From: Paratinospora sagittata
Taxonomy: Eukaryota; Streptophyta; Magnoliopsida; Ranunculales; Menispermaceae
Assembly: GCA_035771175.1 (NCBI GenBank)
Contig: CM069600.1
Span: 11,121,729-11,185,728, forward strand
Reading direction: 5' to 3'
DNA: 64,000 nt
A program made the position numbers and the translations under genes. Of this stretch, positions 13,178 to 23,859 are shown in pieces. The stretch's first letter is position 1. Each line of letters begins with the position of its first letter. Below the pieces are notes generated by a model. It had not been told where the DNA came from. It saw only the letters and a list, made by a program, of their open reading frames with translations, and searched no databases.

Positions 13178-16062
13178 TGTAACGACCCACTTTTCGCACC
13201 TGACGTCATGATGACGTGGACTGCCAATACGTGGTCTTGTACACGTAGTCGATGTGTAAAATACCTGTGTACTGTGTGTACGAGGTAGTTTTATAAATTT
13301 GCGTGTTTGATATGTATTAGTGTATAATGGCCTAATACATGAAATAATCATGTGTTATGATCAATTAGGTGTTAAATTACATGTGGTATAATCAATTAGG
13401 CAATAAATCTAATACTGTTCACATGCTCATTAAATGAATAAATAATAAAATGAATAGATTAAACAAATAAGGTGGCTTGTGCATGTTATGTAATAGGTGT
13501 CTTACTCAAATTCAGCCACCATGAACTCAAATTGACACCTATTGGCTTGTATGTAACATGTGTCTTAATGTATGTAACATGTGTCTTAAGCAAATTGACA
13601 CCTATTGGCTTGTATGTAACATGTGTCTTAAGCAAATTGACACCTATTGGCTTGTATGTAACATGTGTCTTAATGTATGTAACATGTGTCTTAAGCAAAG
13701 TGACACCTATTGGCTTGTATGTAACATGTGTCTTAAGCAAATTGACACCTATTGGCTTGTGCATGCTATGTAACATGTGTCTTAAGCAAATTCAGCCACG
13801 ATGAACTCATTTAGACACCTATTAGCTTGTTGGCATGAATTGTTTAGTGGCTGAAATGTGCAAGTGAAGTGCATACCAGAATATTAAGCTAGAGAGAAAT
13901 GGAGAATACGGTTGAAGAAGAAGGAGATTTTGGAGCTCCAAAGGAAGGTGAGATCCATAGTTTTAGATGTGAAAGTTTCATATTCAAACTCTCCTCTTCA
14001 TTTTATACATTATATGTGACATGCGACAACTTTCCATGGCTAGTTTGAAACTGGAAAGTGATGAGTTTGGATTGAAATGGAGGTGAATTGAAGCTCAAAC
14101 AATGGGGGTTTGATTTCTGGATTGTGGGTAAGTTTTCTAATGATAAATTCATTAAGTTTCAGTGATTGAATGGTAGTAATTTAATGTATTTGAATTGATG
14201 AAAATGGGAAATGTTCATGGCTGAATTTACAGATTTCAAACCTGATTTTAATAACTGAATTCTGTTATTTTGATAAAGTTATTTGCTGGAATTTAGTCTT
14301 ACATATTTGGTGACCATTTTGATGATTAAAAACACTGGTTTTTATGGGAAGAACATGATGTTCCAGCCATGTTAAAACAGGGTTTTTGGAACCCAATTTG
14401 AGTGACCATTTGTAGTCTTTTCTTATGTGTATTGATTGGAAATTGGTCTTGACTATTCTGTGATGATAAATTACAAAGATTGGAGTGCAAAGTATGTGAA
14501 ATTCTGAGTTAAGGATGTATACAAGTTGCTGGAAAAAATTCAGATTTGAGACTGATTTGGTAAGATGCTTACCAGTACATTTAGGTTGAATTAGTGATTA
14601 ATTGATGCTTTAGTTGATAAATTCATGTGCTGGAAATTTAGAAATTGGGCAATGGCAATACATTGGTAAGTTGGTCAATGATAGATTTTGATCAAGTTGA
14701 TGGGTAATTGGCTGAAAATTTAGTGCTGGAAATGTTAGAGCATTTGAAGAATGCTTAGGTAACTTGCTTAGGGATAAAATTGATTAACTTATAGAGATGG
14801 AAATTTTGTGTTAATTTGGTGATCAAATGAATACTTTGATCATGTGCTGAAAATTCTATCTTAGTAACTGAAATGGTAAGGGAATGGGTTATGGATACTT
14901 GGTAATTAATCAAGTGATTAAATTCATTTTTCTAGAATTCATTTGTATGTGTGTAATGTGTAATTTGCAGTGGGTGGCTTATGACTTGGATGAGGATTTG
15001 TGAACACAATTGAAGTATTGGTGAATTGGTGAAAACTTGTGGACTTAGGCAAAATTTTGTGATTTGTGAGTATTTCTCACCTTACTTCTCCATGTATAGC
15101 ATTGTAGATATATGAAATTGAATTCTTGAATGATATGCATTATATTATATATGTGCATTGTATTTATGATCATGAGCACGGATTTTATGCATTAACATGG
15201 CCTTAGGTATTTCGGATTAAATACCTTGGCATTGGATTTCTTTCTATTTACTTGTTCTTTAGGGAAAAGTGCCTTGTGAAAAGGACTTTTCGAATCACTA
15301 AGGAATGTAAGGGTAGAAGGATTAGTTGGATAACGTGTTGGTTTGAACCCATGGCGCAATGGGGGAAATGTAGGCAATGTTATCCTGATATGACCTCCTG
15401 TTGAGGCTTTTCTACATATCTTTTATGAAAATGATGCATAATTATATCTTTAATTTGGAAGCATGAATCATATATTTTCTTAATGCATTTCAATTTACCA
15501 ATGTTATTTCAAGTATCATACATGTTTTACATAAGTGCATATGTGGAGATTTTTGTGAAAAGTATTCACTGAGCTAGTTGAGCTCATTCCATTTTCCCTT
15601 ATATTTTTCAGGATCAGATCGTAAAGGAAAGGGCAAGGCTTAGAGTTGGTGTAGTTTGCCTTACTTCTTGTTGATGTGAGTTTTGATTTGTACATAAGGA
15701 AAATAGGAGAAGATATTTGTGTTTTGTTTTGTTAATGTATAATTATCACAGATACTATGATATATAACATATAGTTCGTGAGACAATTTTGATATGTATA
15801 TGCTAAATGGAATAATAATAAAATATCCATGTTTATAGTAAGGATAGTCGAATCTTGTGGATTGGGTCGATGACCTCATATTCTGGATGATGATGCCATA
15901 TCTCGGTATTTAATTCAACTATCCTGATCATATACATATTATGTCTTTGGATCGTATGTAACCTTCGGAGTAGAGGCTTATCAGTGCCTCAGGTTTGTCG
16001 GGTTGTGACATTCTCTGGGGTACTGTGCTGGTCGTGACGTCACCCGGGAAGGGGTCGCGACA
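13178..16062 (+). mobile_element. 3' LTR of element B
   Basis: 2885 bp, same length as the 5' LTR and differing at about seven positions. It ends GGGGTCGCGACA at 16062. The next five bases, ATATT, match the bases that separate LTR and primer binding site at the 5' end, not the target duplication. Confidence 0.95.
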
Positions 16063-16083
16063 ATATTATACATAAGGCCTTTT
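16063..16083 (+). other. Linker between 3' LTR of B and the palindrome
   Basis: Reads ATAT followed by TATACATAAGGCCTTTT. The first four bases equal the pre-primer-site bases at 8316..8319. The remainder is nearly the same as the linker after the unrelated 3' LTR of element A (20865..20882). There is no matching copy on the other side of the palindrome. Confidence 0.85.
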
Positions 16084-16548
16084 TGTCACACCCCAGTACA
16101 CAGCACACCGCAGTGTCTAGTACCCCCGGGATGTGATGGGTACCCATACCCCAGCCATTACGATCCATAATATTGTTATACCTCAATACACAGCCCGCAC
16201 ACAGCGTCTAGTATCCCCGAGGTTTTTCGTCCCCAAAGAGGGCCTCCCCCAAGATCGAACTCATGACCTTATATTCATAAGGTTTAAATTCGAATCTTGA
16301 GTAGCCACTGAACCATTGGCTCAGTGGTTACTCAAGATTCGAATTTAAACCTTATGAATATAAGGTCATGAGTTCGATCTTGGGGGAGGCCCTCTTTGGG
16401 GACAAAAAACCTCGGGGATACTAGACGCTGTGTGCGGGCTGTGTATTGAGGTATAACAATATTATGGATCGTAATGGCTGGGGTATGCGTACCCATCACA
16501 TCCCGGGGGTACTAGACACTGCGGTGTGCTGTGTACTGGGGTGTGACA
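16084..16548. repeat. 465-bp palindrome (foldback) with LTR-end-like termini
   Basis: Two arms of about 230 bp are inverted copies with few mismatches, meeting near 16316 around CCACTGAACCATTGGCTCAGTGG. Its termini are TGTCACACCCCAG and CTGGGGTGTGACA; the latter resembles the end of family C LTRs (GGGGTGTGACA at 36377). On the plus strand TGGCTCAGTGG (16317..16327) fits the tRNA/SINE A-box, and AGTTCGATCT (16371..16380) resembles a B-box. The other arm has the same motifs pointing outward on the minus strand. No protein is encoded. It is immediately followed by CTGAA, the target duplication of element B. Confidence 0.9.
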
Positions 16549-16553
16549 CTGAA

Positions 16554-17901
16554 AGCATTGATTTTACTGATTGACACTTGTCATCTGATGGTACCTTGAG
16601 ATTTAGGGAACGTTTATGGGTTCCCGCAGATCCACGACTCATACAGAGTGTTCTCCAAGAGGCTCACAGATCTCATTATGCTATTCATCCTGACGGAACC
16701 AAGATGTATCATGATATGAAAAGAATGTATTGGTGGTCCGACATGAAGAGAGAGATAGCGCAGTTCATTCAGAGGTGTGAGATCTGTCAAAGAGTCAAAG
16801 CTGAGAATCAGAGGCCTGGAGGGCAGATGCAACCGCTTGCCATTCCTGAGTGGAAATGGGAGCACGTCACTATGAACTTTGTTGTGAGATTACCCAACAC
16901 CCCGAGGAGACATAATGTTGTTTGGGTTATTATTGATCGCTTGACCAAGTCTGCTTACTTTCTATCGGTGAATACTAGGGATTCTATGGACAAGCTGAGC
17001 AGACTCTATATGCGGGAGATAATCAGATTACATGGAGAGCCAGTTTTGATTGTGTCAGATAGGGATCCGAGGTTTACATCGGTATTCTGGCAGGGGTTGC
17101 AGAGGCAGCTCGACACTAGACTAGATCTCAGTACCGCTTTTCAACCCTAGACTGATGGCCAGTTTGAGAGGTTGATATCAATTTTAGAGGATATGCTTCG
17201 ATCTTGTGTCCTTGAGTCTAGTGGTAACTGGGAGGAGTACATACATCTGTGTGAGTTTGCGTACAACAACAGCTATCAGTCCAGTATTGGCATGACTCCT
17301 TTTGAGGCATTGTATGGTTGACCCTGTAGATCTCCGATCTGTTGGACGGAGGTAGGGATGTTGCGATGATGGGACCAGAGTTTGTACATGAACACACAGA
17401 GAAGATTAAGAGGATCAAGCATAATATGATGGTAGCCCAAGACAGGCAGAAAAGTTACACTGATGCCAAGCGGAAGACCATAGAGTTCGAGGTGGGTGAC
17501 CAAGTTTTATTGACGGTCTCACCTCAGAAGGGCCAAACTAGATTTGGCTCGCTCCGAGATTTATTGGGTCGTTCGAGGTTTTAGAACAATTGGCCCCGTC
17601 GCTTACCGATTAGCCTTGCCACCTCAGTTAGCAGCTGTCCACAATGTCTTTCATGTGTCAATATTGAGAGTGTACAAGAGTGATTTTGATCACATCTTGG
17701 ACTGGAGGAACATTGAACTGAGGCAGGATGAGACTTATAATGAGGAACCTATTCAGATACTTGACCGGAAGGTCCAGAGGTTACGTAACCGCGAGATTCC
17801 GATGGTTAAGGTGAGATGGTAGTTCCATGGCGAGGAGCAGGTTACTTGGGAGCGTGAGGACTACATGATGAAGCACTTTGCCGAGTTCATGGGCTTAGGT
17901 A
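16554..17901 (+). pseudogene. Element A pol, C-terminal part: integrase and chromodomain-like tail
   Basis: Continues the pol frame broken at 5430. It shows an integrase zinc finger ([16 protein letters not shown], then CEICQRVK) and the core ([23 protein letters not shown]). The first catalytic Asp position reads MNFVV, so Asp has become Asn. Stops occur near 16574, 17148 and 17320, and a frameshift near 17560 separates the linker region from the tail (PIQILDRKVQRLRNREIPMVKVRW), which has a stop at 17820. Integrase would have joined element DNA to the chromosome; this copy cannot. The frame ends near 17901, ahead of the polypurine tract. Confidence 0.9.
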
Positions 17902-17940
17902 ATTTTTTAACCTTAAAACTTCGAGGACGAAGTTCATTCT

Positions 17941-17953
17941 AAGGTGGGTGTGA
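17941..17953 (+). other. Polypurine tract of element A
   Basis: AAGGTGGGTGTGA immediately upstream of the 3' LTR start TGTGACGCCCC at 17954. It follows a TTCGAGGACGAAGTTC motif like the one ahead of the element B tract. Confidence 0.65.
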
Positions 17954-20864
17954 TGTGACGCCCCAAAAATTATTTCATCTAGCCGATAACCCTATTGCAT
18001 TTTGCCCAAACTCTATGTGTTGCCTTGATATGTTTGGTGTTTGTTTGATGGTTGTTTAATATTTATATAGTTGATGCTTGATAATGTATATAAATATGTG
18101 TATTATAAATTGTATATGGGTCATGTTAAATTAAAGTATAATGCATATGTTATTATTTATGCATGGGCCCGTTAAACCATGAATTGATATGAGTTAGGAT
18201 TGATTGAATAAAAGGATAAATGAGAATGAAAATTTGGTGTATTAAATGGATTGGACATTTAAAATGCATGGAAGCATGAGATTGGTTAAAGTACATGTGG
18301 TTGGTATGGGTAGTATGAGACCAACACATGTGAAGGTTGGTGCATGAAAGTGGACAAGTGTCCCATGCCCACTTCTCTAATCCAAGAATGTGCTAGAAAG
18401 TGAGGTGAGTGGAGAGAAAGGAAAAAAATAAAAGAAAAGAAGAGGAAAGAAAGAAAGAAGAAGTGAAAGAAAGAGGGAGTTACAGAAGGAAGATCTCTGC
18501 GACGTTTTCATCAAAGTGCTGGATCTTTGGAATATATGGTTAGATTAAGCTAAAACTTTGTCAGCAAGTTCGTAGCTTATGGTTATTCATTCTGGTCGGT
18601 GGAGATCTTGATCAGAGGTTTCGTCTAAGAGATCTAACCTCTCAAACAAAGCTGGTCGGAAAGTCTAGATTTCTCGCGCCATTTCACTCAAACTTATAGA
18701 TCTCCTCAATATACCGTTGGATGGATATGAAATTTGGGTATGTAGTGTACAACTGATATTTCTGAATTCTGTATGGTGGAGATCGTGATTAGATGTTTCT
18801 TCTGAGAGATTCAACCTCTCAAACAAATCTGGTTGGAAAGTCTAGATTTCTCACGCCATTTAGCTCAAACTTATAGCTCTCCTCAATCTATCGTTGGATA
18901 GATATCAAATTTTGGTATAGAGTTTACAACTAATATTTCTGCATTCTGAACGGTGAAGATGTTTATGATTTAAGTATGTTGTGTGATATAGTCATCTGAG
19001 TTTTTGTATTTGCAGCAGGAAAGGAGAAATTGTCTGATTAGAGACTTGTACATCAAAGATACTTATCTTTTCGGTCCGCCGTTGGATTGGGTTGATATTT
19101 AGACAGAAGGTTTGTTTCTTCACACACTTCAATCTGTACGGTTAATTTTGTGAGTACATATTTCTGTTGGTAGATTGATAGATCTGAACAGAATATTAAA
19201 TGAAGAATTGGTAAGGTTGCTTGTATTAGACCCAAATTTAGAATATAAACTTAGACCTTTCCAAATAGCTTGCATGTCAACTATGTTGACCTAGTTGCCA
19301 TTGTTGATGAACCCATGATGCAAAATCAGTGATATACATGGCTGAACATGGTGACCTAGTGTAAATCGACAATATGACCTAAGTATGAAAAATTTTATAT
19401 TTTAGGGCTTTTGATGCTTTTGGCCTAGAATCATTGAATTGATGCAACTTATGTTTAATTAAGCATGATTAGGGTTGATTATGCTACTGATTTGGTGGTT
19501 GTGCCCATATCATGGGTTAGACCTACTTGTGATCAAGTGACCCAATTTGGGAATGTTTATGCCTAAGGAATTGAAAATCAGTATTTTTTATTAATAGAAA
19601 GGTTTATGTATGAGAACTATGCATTAGAGGCCTAAGTCATGTGATTTGAGTTGAATGATGGGATTAGATGGGATTTAGGCCTATTGTCTATATGTGGGCT
19701 GATTTAGGGTTGATGTGTAATGTCCATGTGATTGAGCATAGAAATTGATGTATGGTAGGATATTGATGAATGTTTCAGGATCTTGATTGGGTTGATTCGG
19801 TTTGGTGGTCGTGTGTGGTTAAATACTCTCGCGAGGCTTGGTTGTGAGTATACTTCATTTATGATTATATTTTTTTATGTCATCATATCACTTATATATA
19901 TTGTATTTTGAAAGCATGAATGTGTTCTAATGTTTTGAATGATGCATTGATTTGAGAAAACCTTATGACTTTGGTTGGGCCCATCTATCTGGCTAATAGG
20001 GGGACTTAACATTGTCATAGGAGGGTTTTAGGAAAGGAAATGATTGGGGTCAACGGTACGGTGAAATAGACGTGCACTAGTAACCCCAAATAAAACATGA
20101 TTGGGATCAACGGTACGGTGACATAGACGTGCACTAGTAACCCAATGCATGTGGAATGTGGATCCAATTTGATAAGCTTTTACTTACATCGAACTTATTA
20201 TAAATGCTTGATATCTATATGTTATGAGCTTTTAATCATGCTACACATTGACATGCATACATGATATTTATTGATGAGTATTGATAGTATATTTGAATTC
20301 TATTCACTGGGCACCGTTGGCTCATCCTCATTTTCCTCTTTCCGGTCCTTCTGTCCCGAATAACGGCAAAGGAATGGTTATATCTTGAGGGCCTTACCTG
20401 CGAGAGAATCCAAGGCCTCGATGTGAGTTGAGAAGCATTTTGATTAAACTGTGTTTTAAATTATGAAGTATTATATTTTGGACTATGTAATTATAACACT
20501 TACCACATTGTAGTATGGGTAAGTTGGAACTTGTTAGATAGACCGTGTGGGCATATGACGGTTTTTATTTGTACCCATAATTTTGGACTTTTTGTGTATG
20601 TCAATTTTAATGGACTGTAGGGATTATGATTTTATTTATGGTTCATTTTTATGGATTATCTCTTGTCTTTGATGATTAATACGGTGGGTAGTTTTGTTTA
20701 GTAACTTTTGATATTATGTCGTTGTTTGAGATAAGGCTCGTAGGGTCTCAACCACCTCACGGGAGTTGAGGAGTGGTCGGAGATGCCTATGTTGGGCGTC
20801 CCGCCCCGACATTCCGCACGCCATTCCCTGCGGGGTTGGTGGTCCGGGGTGCGGGGTCGCCACA
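17954..20864 (+). mobile_element. 3' LTR of element A
   Basis: 2911 bp from TGTGACGCCCC to GGGGTCGCCACA. The boundaries are fixed by the solo copy at 61018..63977, whose 5-bp duplication defines its ends. It keeps segments that the 5' LTR has lost and has a tandem duplication of a short segment ending in 'cactagtaaccc' (near 20035..20145). The last 120 bp form a strikingly GC-rich block. Instead of genomic target sequence, the LTR is followed by GT, a linker and a palindrome. Confidence 0.92.
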
Positions 20865-20882
20865 GTATATATAAGGCCTTTT
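20865..20882 (+). other. Linker between 3' LTR of A and the palindrome
   Basis: GTATATATAAGGCCTTTT. GT equals the two bases between the 5' LTR and the primer site of element A (1884..1885). The rest matches the element B linker at 16063..16083 except for one or two bases. Confidence 0.8.
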
Positions 20883-21547
20883 TATCGCGTCCTGACCCAG
20901 CCAAAACGCGGGCGCACCACCGCAGTGGAGAACGCCAGCCACGTATATCACAATATTGTCATATCGCCATGTAGTAACCCAACCGCAGTTGGTATACATC
21001 GAAACGATTATTTGTCTGCCACTATTCATGAATAGTGCAGGGCCTCCCTAGGAATTTAACTCAAGACCTCCATTAAGGAGTTAGATTTCGCATTCCTAGT
21101 AACCATTGAGCCAATGGTTCAGTAGCTACTAGGAATGCGAAATCTAACTCCTTAAGGGAGGTCTTGAGTTCGATTCCTAGGGAGGCCCTGGACTATTCAT
21201 AAATAGTGACAGACAAATAATCGTTTCGATGTAGACCAGCTGCGGTTGGGTTGCTACATGGCGATATGACAATATTGTGAGATACGGGGCTGACGTTCTC
21301 CACTGCGGTGGTTATTGGTTCAGTAGCTACTAGGAATACGAAATCTAACTCCTTAAGGGAGGTCTTGAGTTTAATTCCTAGAGAGGCCCTGCACTATTTA
21401 TGAATAGTGGCAGGCAAATAATCGTTTCGATATAGACCAGCTGCGGTTGGGTTGCTACATGGCGATATGACAATATTGTGAGATACGGGGCTGACGTTCT
21501 CCACTGCGGTGGTGCGCCCGCATTCTGGCTGCAGTCAGGGTGTGATA
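20883..21547. repeat. 665-bp palindrome with duplicated right arm, downstream of element A
   Basis: The left arm (20883..about 21112) is inverted at about 21113..21312, and that right arm is then repeated at about 21312..21547. Termini are TATCGCGTCC (left) and GGGTGTGATA (right); the right end reads TATCACACCC in reverse, close to the TGTCACACCCC terminus of the element B palindrome. On the plus strand TGGTTCAGTAG (21115..21125) and AGTTCGATTCC (21167..21177) resemble tRNA A- and B-boxes with 52-base spacing. Short open frames here are by-products of the symmetry. Confidence 0.87.
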
Positions 21548-22679
21548 GTTTTCCTCCCACATCACTTAATGAAGCCTTTTCCCATTCAAAATTTCATGGT
21601 GACTGCTCATTTTTTTAGCATCACTTGTGGGGTTCCCTGTGTGGGTTGAATGTGTGTGTTAACAGTGTTATTACTTTCAAAAAAATATTTAGAATTTCAT
21701 AGTAAATTAGAAAATTTTAGGTTTATAAACTATTTGTTATTTATTTAGAAATCAATAAATAATATTTATAGTTATATGTTTTATTTACCTATTGAATTGA
21801 ATTTTTATAGTTTGTTTTAGTTTTTTAACCTTAAATAATTTTGGTTATATTATGGATCCAAAAGCCTAGTTCAAAGACCCAATCAATACAACTCTTGGAT
21901 TGGGTTTGGCCAAGATTTTTTAATGCATGTCAGACTTGGCTTAGCCTGGTATTTTTTTAGACTCAGCTCGGCCAAGCCTGAATACTTTTAGGCCTGATAG
22001 GGCTTCGCCGGCCTAGTTCTAGTGGGCCAAATTGTCACCACTACCTCTTGTCACACCTTCAATCACTTATAATCTTTCAGTCCTTAACTCGTTATTTAAC
22101 CGTTCATTTAAATCTATAATGTATAAATTATAATCTGAACTATTCATTTAAATCTGAACTATGCATCCCATATTTATAATGTATAAATTAGACTTTCCAT
22201 GCAACTGAAACACTAAAATTAAACCTATAGTACAATTAGAAACCCTTCAAAAATTAAAAATTTACTTAACTTACACACTTAAACCTAAAGTATTATACTA
22301 TGCTCCTAGCCCTTAACCCGTTTTTCAACTATTCTACCCCACTTAAATCTGAACTATTTATCTCATATTTATAATGTATAAATGAAACTTTTCATCCAAC
22401 TCAAACACTAAAATTAGACAATTAGAAACCCTTTAAAAATTAGAAATTTATTCAAATTAACACACTTTCTATTTTTATTATTACACTACTAATCAACTCG
22501 GACATTTCCTATTTGACACATTAAAATTAGACATTTTCTATTTAAATTTGGAAAAAAATCTTATTATAATAAAAATATTTGAATGAGTTCACCGCATAAC
22601 CATTTTTGCTAAACTTTCAAAACTAACCCATTAAACTTATATAACCAATTTAAAATCTAATTGACTTTTGATTTGGGTT
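21548..22679. other. AT-rich region without genes
   Basis: No convincing gene is seen. A stretch at 21890..22030 rich in GGCC/AGCCTG motifs looks like decayed repetitive DNA. A possible LTR start TGTCACACC at 22049 might begin the LTR whose 3' part lies downstream, but no target duplication supports it. Confidence 0.6.
22080..22450. repeat. Imperfect direct duplication in AT-rich DNA
   Basis: About 22080..22265 recurs at about 22312..22450, sharing CTTAA(C)CCGTT, CATATTTATAATGTATAAAT, CAAACACTAAAATTA and TTAGAAACCCTT. It looks like an old tandem duplication. Confidence 0.7.
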
Positions 22680-23729
22680 TAAACATGGGTTTTTGGCACG
22701 CTTTATGGCTGATTTTCAGTTTGTGTAAACCATGTTATTTTTCAGGGTTTTGTGATTGATCTAGTAACCCATATAGTCAATTGGAGACTTTGGTACTTGG
22801 GGTGATTTGAGGCATCCTAGTGTTTCTTGTGGTAATTGGAATTGGAATTGGATTGGCTAAGCTTAGCCAATCAAGTGTTAGTGTTCTTTTACTTTTGAAT
22901 TTCTTTAAATGTGGCATTGTATTACTTAAATTGATTTGAATTGATACATATAAGTGTTATGCACGTTTTAATGTTCCATGAAATATATTTGAGCATAATT
23001 CATAGGGTTAGCAATTTGGTTAGGTCTCCTAGTTGAGATTTCCCTTAGGAAGTCTCGTAAGTCTACTGGTGATTCTCAGTTGTGGTCCTGGCAGAGGGTT
23101 TTATGGCTTGTGTATAAGTAGGCTAGCTTAGGCTAATCCTACGTGTTGCACGACCCCATAAATCTTATTAGAATACGAGTATGACATGATTATAAATAAT
23201 ATGCATTGTCTTGTTTATGACATGATATGGCATGTATGTAATCTTAATTCATCACCATGACACTTCAAATGTTTTTATGATCTTGCCATGATTTTTATAA
23301 ATGCACATATATTGTCACTTGTTAATGGCATTCACTAAGCTTGTTGTAGCTCACACCTCACCCTTTTTTTTTTTTTTTTTCAGGATCTGATAGGAAGGGT
23401 AAAGAGAAGACTTGACTGCGGAGCATCCCTTGGTTTTTGTTGATGTAGGTGTTGTACATTTTCTTTTGTATTTTGATATTATGTACATGATAACACCTAG
23501 TATATGTATATTTAACTCATAGATGGGATGTGTTGGGTTTTGTATATTTTGTGGACTTAAGAAATTTTATTTTTGGTAAATTTGGAGATGTAATATATTT
23601 ATTCATTGTTGATTATATTTAGATGGATGTTATATTAGGATTGTGTTTTATTAGGTTTAGTGTTGTATTAGGCTGACAGGACTCGGGGGTTCCGTGCTGG
23701 TCAGACGTCACGTATTGTGGGTCGTGACA
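22680..23729 (+). mobile_element. Decayed Ty3/gypsy LTR, 3' part
   Basis: Shares landmarks, in order, with the 3' half of element B's LTR: a CACTAAGCTTGTTGTAGCTCA segment (B: CACTGAGCTAGTTGAGCTCA), a T-rich run, CAGGATCTGATAGGAAGGGT, and an end reading GGGTCGTGACA at 23729. No internal region, primer site or second LTR adjoins it, so it is a solo or truncated LTR. The 5' limit is uncertain, possibly 22049. Confidence 0.65.
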
Positions 23730-23794
23730 TTCGGGCACCTTCCCGATTCGGGCAATGACCCAATTTATTTATTTATTTTTGTGTAAACCAGGGG

Positions 23795-23859
23795 TATTAC
23801 ATTTGCAATTAACTAATTTTCAGCTTTTTTCTACACCCTACATTTTTGGTTTTTTTTTT
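23795..23859 (+). repeat. Dispersed repeat, left part, interrupted by the MULE
   Basis: AATTAACTAATTTTCAGC and CACCCTACA match the start of a related repeat at about 31313. The match resumes after the MULE at 27535..27720. Confidence 0.7.

Larger units (their letters stand above)
5431..16548 (+). mobile_element. Element B: young Ty3/gypsy retrotransposon plus 3' palindromic appendage
   Basis: The order is 5' LTR, primer binding site, gag-pol, polypurine tract, 3' LTR, linker, palindrome. Direct copies of CTGAA flank it at 5426..5430 and 16549..16553. Removing 5431..16548 and one CTGAA restores the element A frame, and the residues on each side line up with element B's own pol with no length change. 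This shows that the right edge of the insertion is the end of the palindrome and not the end of the 3' LTR at 16062. Bases right after the 3' LTR are ATATT, not CTGAA. Both LTRs are 2885 bp and I count seven differences between them, so the insertion is recent. A later independent insertion of the palindrome at the LTR edge is an alternative, but the same arrangement at element A argues against it. Confidence 0.85.

Noticed and set aside
16260..16390. A tRNA gene in the palindrome centre
   Set aside because: A- and B-box-like motifs are present but no complete cloverleaf can be drawn; it is better described as tRNA/SINE-like.
16063..16548. Palindrome as a separate element inserted beside LTR B with GACA as its own duplication
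   Set aside because: GACA does occur at both edges (16059..16062, 16545..16548), but element A's palindrome lacks an equivalent, and the CTGAA duplication and frame continuity fit the single-insertion reading better. It remains the main alternative to test.
20698..21560. Several overlapping small open frames on both strands
   Set aside because: They lie in the GC-rich LTR end and the palindrome; mirrored frames are expected from inverted repeats.
22049..22060. TGTCACACC as the start of the LTR ending at 23729
   Set aside because: The motif is plausible, but the flanking five bases (CCTCT and TTCGG) do not match and internal similarity is weak, so the boundary is left open.
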